NCBI GenBank assembly: GCA_951799425.1
Contig: OX637393.1
Location: 25,934,744 to 25,998,743 of the forward strand
Length of the DNA: 64,000 bases
From: Ilex aquifolium
Taxonomy: Eukaryota > Streptophyta > Magnoliopsida > Aquifoliales > Aquifoliaceae
Direction: 5' to 3'
The notes beneath the pieces were generated by a model. That model was not told where the DNA came from and made no database searches. It saw nothing but the letters and a program-made list of their open reading frames with translations. Numbering within the stretch: position 1 is the stretch's first letter; each line of letters starts with the position of its first letter. A program made the position numbers and the translations under genes. Below, piece after piece: positions 56,769-64,000 of this stretch.

Positions 56769-57125
56769 CTAGTCATAACTCGTACTTAAAGACACGATGA
56801 AACATAAAATTCGAACGCCAAAAAAAATTTATCCCATTATATTAAATAATAATTTTTATTTCCTTCATTTCTTTGATTACATCATTTAAAATCTATGTTT
56901 ATCCATTATTTTTTTAAAAATATCGACAACTTTTTTTTAAAATACGTAATTCGAAATTTTTTTCTCAATATATGTATATTATCGTGTATGGATAATGTTT
57001 GAAATAAAAAATATATTAAACTATAAATTAATCAAATATTAAAATAATTGGGCATGTGATAAAAATTGATGATGTGATATTTTTGGGGGAGAAAATTCAA
57101 CTTGTGAGCTATCTTATTATATAGA
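56769..57125 (-). mobile_element. Candidate mini-Helitron, 357 bp
   Basis: On the minus strand it begins A|TCTATATAATAAGATAGC at 57125. It ends CTAG|T at 56769, with a weak hairpin (TCGTG...TACGA) about 10 bp before the end. There is no coding sequence. The terminal pattern fits Helitrons, but the hairpin is short. Confidence 0.45.
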
Positions 57126-57248
57126 TATACACATATACATAACTAAATTCAAAACTTAAATAAATTTTAAATTTCTTAATTTGAAAATTTTCCCAATTCT
57201 TTCTAAAATTCTAAAATTTTAGGATTTTCTTATATTAGAACTACTTCG

Positions 57249-57249
<1 letters not shown>

Positions 57250-57312
<63 letters not shown>
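57250..57312. repeat. (CT)n(TA)n microsatellite
   Basis: A CT run with one TTTC break passes into TA repeats. A second short CT/TA tract follows near 57335-57357. Confidence 0.9.
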
Positions 57313-57313
<1 letters not shown>

Positions 57314-57373
57314 ATTGTGACCAAAAGGACTATTTTTCTCTCTCTATATATATATATTTTGTGACAAAAAAAT

Positions 57374-57680
57374 TGTGACATATACTGTAATGCCAATGTC
57401 ACACTGTGGGCATCACAAATGTGGCATTAATGTCACACTGTATACAGACACCATATACAGGGTTTGCACATAAATGGTATCACACTGTGACTTACAAAAA
57501 CATATGGTGAGTATCACAGTGTGAATCTAATGTCACAATGCAACTACATATCATATGCATTATTTTTTCATGGTATGGGCATCAAAAGTGTGATTCCAAT
57601 GTCACACTGCAAAACAAACATCATATGTAGTGTTTTGCATAGGGTAGGTATCACACAATGTGACTTAAATGTAATATTGC
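57374..57680. repeat. Degenerate repeats of AATGTCACACTG
   Basis: AATGTCACACTG or a one-base variant occurs near 57395, 57429, 57529 and 57598, with matching ATCACACTGTGAC near 57479 and ATCACACAATGTGAC near 57649. ACATCATATGTAG-like words lie between. The period varies (about 35-100 bp), so this is a decayed tandem array. Confidence 0.6.
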
Positions 57681-58432
57681 ATAAATAGAGAGAAAATAAA
57701 GGGGGAGACAGAGACAGAGAATGGGGAGGGGAGAGTAACGATGAGAGAGAGAAAATAGAGGGAGAGAGAGAGAAAAAAAAAGAGAGATAAAATGGGAGAG
57801 AGATATTAACAATGAAAGTCAGGTATAGAGAGAGAATATGAAATCTTTTTGAAACTAATGGAATCCTTTCAAAATTCAAACGGTTAATTATCTTTTAATT
57901 TAGGAAACCACTTAACCATTAAAATAGAATAAAAAAAATAAGAAAATTGTCCCAATAAAATAGGAAACTGAATCCCACAATTAACTGTTTAACTTATCTT
58001 CTATGAATAAAGGAAAATGACTTTTACGTAAATAAAATATTTACAAAAAGTCATAGTGTATTTGTTCACAAAAAATTTATACAAAAACGAACTTACACAC
58101 ATAAGATTTATATTAAGATATTTTCTCATAAATAAATAGTTTATGGTGTACCTTTTCACAATTTTCACTAAAAAAATAGGTTAACACAAACAACTCAACT
58201 CATACCAATAGATTTCAGGCCCTAGAAAGCATGCCCAAGGAGAAGGGCAAAGCCCAAGATTGTGTAATAACACAAAACCCACCAAAACATAACCAACACT
58301 AGTCCACTACAAATTTGAGGAATGGGGCCCAATCGGGTATGAGGAGGTCATGATATTAGATCTCTTAGAGTGGCCCAAGTCGTGTAAAGGCCCACAATCC
58401 AAAAGGGAATACTGTTGATACATCCCTGTATG
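57681..58432. other. GA-rich tract then AT-rich DNA, no gene
   Basis: 57690-57840 is purine-rich (GAGAGA with AAATAGAG variants). The rest shows no recognisable element until the hAT end at 58433. Confidence 0.5.
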
Positions 58433-60037
58433 TAGGGATGGTAGTGGACCGAAGCAGGGGAGGTGTAGTCTCCATCCCTATACCAGTTTAAAAAAACTTT
58501 GTCCTTCTCCGGTCTATCCCTGTTAACGAGTATAGTTTTCATCTTCATTCTCGTCCGTGGGTAAATTTGTAATCTCCACCCCTGCCCCACCCTGTCCCCC
58601 GCCTTCATCCCCACCCCCACCCGCACCCCCGTCCCCCGTATCTGCCCTAGCCCAACCCAAAGTCAAAGTCAAAGCCAACATAATTCAAAATTCTAAATAA
58701 ATTTAACATTTTAAATAATCCAACAACATTTTAAATAATCTAACATAATTATAGAATATCATAATATAATTAAATGTTTGTCTACAACATAATCCAATAT
58801 AATATAATTAAAAGCTTGTCTACAACATAATCTAACATAATATAATTAAAACCATGTCTACAACATAATTCAACATAATATAATTAAAACCTTGTCTCCC
58901 ATGTAAATCCGACACAACATCATGCAATACAACATAATGTAACATAACATAATCCAACATAACACAAACAACAAATGTCCAAAATACTACTTGAATATTT
59001 GTAATGGATAAACTTTTCTGTCATATAGTTTTACACCTGTAATTTAATAAAGAAAATAAAACATAAAAACTATTTTGTATTAACTAATAAATTGATTGGT
59101 TGAAATGAAAAAATTACCAACTCAATCATTTCTTAACACCATCGGTGGTGGTAGAATCTACTTCTTCAACATCATTTTCCTATATCATTAAAAGAAAAAA
59201 AAATTATTAGATTCCTCCAAGGAAAATTTTCAACTAAAATGATATACCTCATCACCAATATCAAGATCTTCCAATAATGTGTAACTCTTCAGGCCCGTCG
59301 AAGTAGATGAACCTAACAAAAAAAAAACATTAGTCATACTTTACCCCCCCCCCCCCCCCCAAAAAAAAACAAATTATGATGCACATACAAATAATATTTC
59401 AATACCTCCAATTAAAGCATCTACTGTAGTTAGAAGAAGTCTATTGCGATGTGGACTGATCACCCTTCCACTTGTGCTAAAAACAGATTCTGAGGCAACG
59501 GTAGAAACAGGAATAACAAAAAAATCTTTAGCAATCATTTGAAGCAGGGGATACTTGGGACCACTTGTCTTCCAAAAAGATAGTATATCAAAATTTGAAG
59601 TTCTTGGTATCATATCATCTTCTAAGTAACAATCCAACTCAGACCTCCCACACACTTTTATTATGTTTCTTGTTTTTATAAACTTATCAAAATCAGAGAG
59701 ATCATCAATTAATGGGCATTTGGAACCAATATCTGATTGAAGAGGGGGAGGAGAAGGCTGCAGTTCATAATCACTTCCTTGCCTCGCTTCATATTCGCCT
59801 ATCAATTCTAAGCAAAGCTCCTTAATCCTCATCACTTCATTTGAAGCTTCCACATCTCCGTACATTTTTTCATAGTAATACTCCAAAATTTCCAACTTAT
59901 ACCATGGATCTAAAACAATGGCTATTCCCATAACACCATGAATCACACTCTAATATTTGTTAAACTTTTTCAACATATTCAAGACCATATCTTTTATCAC
60001 GTCTTTAGGACTTTGAAGCTACTTAGATATTTCTACC
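58433..60037 (-). mobile_element. hAT-4: hAT element fragment, cut by copia C
   Basis: A TAGGGATGGTAGTGGACC end at 58433 resembles the other hAT ends in this window. The 58560-58640 stretch is unusually C-rich. AT-rich repeats (AACATAATATAATTAAAA) fill 58680-59000. A poly-C run is at 59344-59360. The transposase fragment is listed separately. The other end would lie beyond copia C, outside the window, so no duplication can be checked. Confidence 0.55.
59374..60037 (-). pseudogene. hAT-4 transposase, C-terminal part
   Basis: The minus strand reads KDMVLNMLKKFNKY, a stop where Trp is expected, then SVIHGVMGIAIVLDPWYKL, the usual core-to-C-terminus segment of plant hAT transposases. After a serine/proline-rich spacer comes SELDCYLEDDMIPR, FDILSFWKTSGPKYPLLQ and the dimerisation motif PVSTVASESVFSTSGRVIS with HRNRLLLTTVDALI. 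The N-terminal half is cut off by copia C at 60038. This copy cannot be active. The family assignment is clear from the dimerisation domain. Confidence 0.85.
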
Positions 60038-60221
60038 TGTTAAGTTGAGAGAATTAACATAGCACAATATTAGAGACAATATTAGAGAGAAAGAGAGAGG
60101 TTAAAACTTAACCTAGCTCTCATACATCACTTATATTTATAGTTAACTCACAATAATAAGAATTACACATACACCCTCTTACTATTAACAATTTACACAT
60201 ATTACCCTAATACTCTTAACA
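60038..60221 (-). repeat. Copia C LTR (3' by element orientation)
   Basis: It begins TGTTAAGTTGAGAG and ends ACTCTTAACA, with matching short inverted ends, and adjoins the polypurine tract. The partner LTR is beyond the window. Confidence 0.8.
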
Positions 60222-60228
60222 CTCCCCC

Positions 60229-61400
60229 TCAAGCTGGACTATATATATCATATAATCCAAGTTTGGAACAAATCGCTGTAAGATATGTACGACTCAATGC
60301 TTTGGTAAACATATTTGCAAGCTGATCTTTAGATTTCACAAATGGAGTTGTAATCTCCCCAACAACTATCTTGTCCCGAATAAAGTGACAATCAACCTCA
60401 ATATGTTTGGTTCTCTTGTGAAACACCGGATTGGCAGTGATATGGATAGCTGTCTGGTTGTCACAGAACAACTGTAAAGGATGTTGAACTGGAAACCCAA
60501 TTTCTTGGAGGAAGTGTAGTAGCCAAGTCAACTCACTCGTCGTATGCGCCATTGCCCTATACTCAGCCTCAACACTGGATCTCGCTACCGCGGATTGTTT
60601 CTTACTTTTCCATGACACAACGTTACCTCCTAAGAAAGTACAATAACCAGTGGTTGATCTCCGATCAGAAGGAGAGTCAGCCCAATCAGCATTTGAGAAA
60701 CCTTCCACTCTAAGATGTCCATTAGCTCGATATAACAATCTAAGTCTAGGAGCTCGTTTGAGATATCGCAGAATACGAGTAACTGCCTCCCAATGTGGTA
60801 CTCTAGGACACCCCATGAACTGACTTACTATACTGACTGCATAGGAACTATCCGGTCGAGTAATAGTGAGATAAATGAACTTTCCAACCAATCTACGATA
60901 CTGACCTGGATTCTCAAACAGTGCACCATCATCCATCAATAGTTTCTGATTCGGATCCATAGGAACATCAATCGGTCTGCCACCCAGCAAACCTGCTTCC
61001 TCTAGCATGTCAAGTACATATTTCCTCTGTGATAAACAAATACCTTGTTTAGATCGAGCCACTTCAATTCCCAAGAAATACCTGAGTTTTCTCAAATCCT
61101 TAGTATGAAATCGATCTTGCAAGAAGATTTTAACTTGGCAATCCCCTCAGAATCATTTCCAGTGATCACAATATCATCTACATAGACCACCAATAGAACA
61201 TATCCAACATTCATCTATCCATGAAACACAAAATGGTCTGTCTGACATCGAAGAAGACCAAACTCTAAAACTGCATCTGAAAACTTACCAAACCATGCCC
61301 TCAGTAACTGCTTCAAACCATACAAAGATTTCTTTTGCCGACATACACTCTTACCATACTCCCCCTAAGCAGTAAACCTAGGTGGCTGCTCCATATATAC
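60229..61400 (-). pseudogene. Copia C reverse transcriptase C terminus and RNase H
   Basis: From 61122 a 297-codon frame reads DRFHTKDLRKLRYFLGIEVA, GQYRRLVGKFIYLTITRPDS, then RNase H with NADWADSPSDRRSTTGYCTF and SSVEAEYRAMAHTTSEL. It ends at LYDIYSPA next to the polypurine tract. Upstream (61400-61123) YVDDIVITGND and KKSLYGLKQLLRAWFGKF are present, with a stop and a frame change. The active-site YVDD is intact. The frame is separated from its N-terminal half by the solo LTR insertion at 61401. Confidence 0.88.
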
Positions 61401-63312
61401 TGATTAGCACTTAAAATTAGCATATTACTATGCCGTTTTAAGACTAATTGTACTTTGATGGAGTTTAAGTGATGTCATTTCAGGCCCTAAACTGAACAAG
61501 GACTCAAGAACAACAAGTACTACACTTGAATGCAACACCAGCACATTAGAGCCCAAAATTGGAGAAGCTTGGAGTACAGCCAGAACGTTCGAACGCCAAG
61601 TCACGTTCAAACGACCACATTGAACTGTAGTAGACCCAACTGCTAAGAGAAGGCGTGTTGCAGCTAGGAAAGAAGACTGAAGCTCTAAGGCACTTGAGTA
61701 TCACGTTCGAACGCCAACTCACGTTCGAACGTGCACTTGAGTTGATTGAAGACCAGACTACTGCATAGAGTGTGGAACTGAACTTCACAGAAGACCAACA
61801 GATCACTCGAGTGAGAGGATCAGAGCACATCTGGCGTCCGAACGCCCATAGTGCAAAGACAGAAGAAACGTTCGAACGACAAAAAACATTCGAACGCCAA
61901 ATCACGTTCGAACGTTCTCCACAGACTGGCAGCAGAGTAGTTGGTTTTTTACTTGGACTTGGGCGTCATACACTATTCCTTCACCCCCCCCCCCCCCTTG
62001 TCTCCTCCTCTTGCCTATAAATACTCCCATTGTTGGAGAGCTAAAAGAGCCAAGTAGAGAGGTTGATGGAGGCTCAGACTCCCACTCACATTGTAGATTT
62101 AAGATTACATTTTTCTTGTATGAAGTCTTTATTTTAGAGATTAGTTTGACTTTAGTCCAACATCTCCTTGCTTGTTATAAAAGTAGTTTTATGCTTATGC
62201 TTTCATTTACATGCATAGAAGGGAGTTAGTTCATCTTTTGGTTGAGGAAGTAACCCTCCATTCCTTGGTTGAGGAAGCCACCCTCCAAATGTGACTAGCT
62301 TTCTTCTACTTTTATTGTTTATGTACTTCACTTCCATTGCTTGAGCTTCTTTCTTTCTTAGAGGAGTGAAACTCTTCCACTTTTCTAGAGCTTTACCAAA
62401 GCCGTGAAGGGTGGAACGTGATTCACTCAATCTTTGTTAAAGATTGGCTCCTTGTTCATTGTTATTTCATCTTTTAAGTCCTCTACTTGGAGGGATGAGC
62501 ATCACCCACTTTTCTAGCTTTACCAAAGCCATGAAGAGTGAGTAGTTTCTCATTCACTCTTTAGTAAGAGGAGAATGACATGTATAAGTTATTCGAAAAT
62601 TATATTTGTGCACTGTTCTTATGCTTAACGTTTATTTCTTCTTGCTTATTGGATGATTGATTGCATCTAGCAAAGCTAAGGTACTTTGTATAACCGTGGG
62701 CTTTTTCTATGACACGGATGACTCTTGCATAGAAAGACTCATCGGTTCAAGGCAAGTACCCTGGCTAGATCTTCATGACTACCTTTCAATCCTCCCCCTT
62801 ATTGTGCTTCATTTAAAGAATGAAAGATTAATGTCATGATTGGATGTCTTGTAGAAACACTTGCTTGTTTGTAGACGGGTTAAGTCTCGGCACAGACAAT
62901 TCTTGTAAACTTCTAGAAAGACATCGGAATCATGTTCTTAATTCTCACAGTCCATCTTTATCTTCCGATTAACTTGCTGTTGACACGGGAGTTAATTGAG
63001 TTATCAAGCACAAGTATAATAAATCGGATAATTAACTACATGTCCAGATCCTTGAACTAAAGAGTGACTTTTTTTTATTAGAGTTTATCTCATATTTTGC
63101 TAAGACAATTCTCTTGGAAAGAATCTTATATTCTGTCAAGGAAATCTCACACCTCACAACAAATCTCAAAGGTTACAATCAATAGGTCTCCACCACTGCT
63201 TATCTCAAAAATACCAACAAAAGTTCCCTATGGATTCGACTCCGGACTCAAACCGGATTATTTCTACAGCTTGACCGCCTGCACTTGGGTGTACACATTT
63301 CGGATCAAGTCA
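61401..63312 (+). repeat. Solo LTR of a Ty3/gypsy (Tat/Athila-like) element, 1.9 kb
   Basis: The insert begins TGATTAGCAC and ends ATCAAGTCA, and is flanked by the exact 5-bp duplication TATAC (61396-61400 and 63313-63317). Its end (GGATTCGACTCC, GACCGCCTGCACTTGGGT) resembles the 3' end of long gypsy LTRs that precede a TTTTTGGCGCC primer-binding site. No internal domains are present, so it is a solo LTR formed by recombination. It carries eight near-copies of CGTTCGAACG and a poly-C run at 61984-61997. Confidence 0.85.
61586..61914. repeat. Array of paired CGTTCGAACG palindromes
   Basis: Copies start at 61586, 61604, 61704, 61722, 61835, 61869, 61887 and 61905. Five are perfect and three differ at one base. 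Six of them form three pairs with an 18-bp repeat distance and the spacer CCAANTCA. They lie inside the solo LTR. Confidence 0.9.
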
Positions 63313-63317
63313 TATAC

Positions 63318-64000
63318 CTCTTCAACCAAGTCACCATGTAGGAAGACATTCTTGACGTCTAACTGAAACAAGGGCCAATCAAGATTAGCAGCCAAAGAAA
63401 TCAAGATACGAACAAAGGAAATTTTGGCAACAGGAGAGAAAATCTCCTCATAATCAATACCATAAGTCTGAGTAAATCCCTTCGCAACAAGCCGAGCTTT
63501 GAGACGCTCCACAGAACCATCTGGATGAAATTTAACAGTATACACCCAACGACAACCAACAGTTCGTTTACTAGGAGGTAAATGAATAAGATCCCAAGTC
63601 CCATTATGATGTAAGACATCCATCTCATCCTCCATAGCTTTCCTCCAACCTGGTTCAGATAATGCATCTTGTAAACGCTTAGGAATAGATATAGTAGATA
63701 ATTGAGAGGTAAAACAAGAGAAGACAAGAGACAAGGCATCATATGAAACAAAATGAGCAATGAGATGATTAGTAACACACGAACGAGTACCTTTTCGTAG
63801 AGTAATAGGTAGAGAGTCTAAATTACCTGATGGACCAGGATCAGCAGACGGTACGGGCACCTCAGTCGGTGGTCGAGGACGACGAGAGTATACACAAAGA
63901 GGTAAAGTAGATGGTAACACAGTGGGCAGCGGAATATCTGAAGATGAGGGAAGAGATGGTGGTACAAGATATGACCCAAAGTCCAGATCCAAAGGCTGAG
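63318..64000 (-). pseudogene. Copia C reverse transcriptase N terminus
   Basis: The minus strand reads [95 protein letters not shown]. It stops at the solo LTR junction. This is the connector between integrase and reverse transcriptase plus the fingers domain. It rejoins VYMEQPPRF at 61400 once the insert and one TATAC duplication are removed. Confidence 0.9.

Larger units (their letters stand above)
60038..64000 (-). mobile_element. Copia C: Ty1/copia element, split by a solo LTR and cut by the window end
   Basis: One LTR lies at 60038-60221 (TGTTAAG...CTTAACA), followed by the polypurine tract region CTCCCCCTCAA. The minus strand then carries RNase H, reverse transcriptase and, beyond the solo LTR at 61401-63312, the rest of reverse transcriptase. 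Gag, protease, integrase and the other LTR are outside the window. Long open frames suggest moderate age. Confidence 0.88.

Noticed and set aside
1..64000. tRNA, rRNA, CRISPR arrays or bacterial-type operons
   Set aside because: None was seen by eye. Matches to TGGTATCAGAGC are retrotransposon primer-binding sites, not tRNA genes.

Overview
This window looks like nuclear DNA of a flowering plant, most likely a eudicot with a large, repeat-rich genome. It is AT-rich, split by plant-type GT-AG introns, and dominated by Ty1/copia and Ty3/gypsy retrotransposons, LINEs, hAT transposons and Helitron-like elements. The species cannot be read from the sequence.

The only host gene I can recognise with confidence spans most of the window. 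It is prefoldin subunit 1 (PFD1), on the + strand, with five small coding exons at 6625-6648, 6772-6825, 23513-23622, 24573-24657 and 54175-54288. Together these give 387 coding bases (128 codons plus stop) over 47.7 kb. Intron 1 is 123 bp and intron 3 is 950 bp, but intron 2 is 16.7 kb and intron 4 is 29.5 kb, both swollen by nested transposons. A site II element and a telo-box lie just upstream of the start codon.

Layout. 1-5602: 5' part of a decayed Ty3/gypsy element of the dual-RNase-H (Tat) type, minus strand, with its 5' LTR at 4924-5602. 5603-6624: PFD1 upstream region. Intron 2 (6826-23512): a LINE tail, then an old copia element (copia A, 10189 to about 23251) that received an apparently intact autonomous hAT (11178-15335), a non-autonomous hAT (15542-19005) itself holding a Helitron-like element (15884-18780), and a small hAT MITE (20013-20285). 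Intron 4 (24658-54174): a minus-strand LINE broken by three later insertions, a coding-less LTR element of TRIM type, a second LINE tail, a hAT with a TTF-type transposase (36799-45018) split by a very young copia element (copia B, 38661-43510), an older copia element (copia D, 45141-50233), and a tandem array with CA-rich tails (50871-52510). 54289-64000: the PFD1 3' flank, a LINE ORF1 remnant, a hAT MITE, a mini-Helitron, satellite-like repeats, a hAT fragment, and a copia element (copia C) split by a 1.9 kb solo gypsy LTR that carries a striking array of paired palindromes.

Most insertions are dated relative to one another by nesting and by target-site duplications I could read directly. 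PFD1 itself keeps an open frame and usable splice sites, so the simplest reading is a working housekeeping gene that tolerates two giant introns. No RNA genes, CRISPR arrays or operons were seen.
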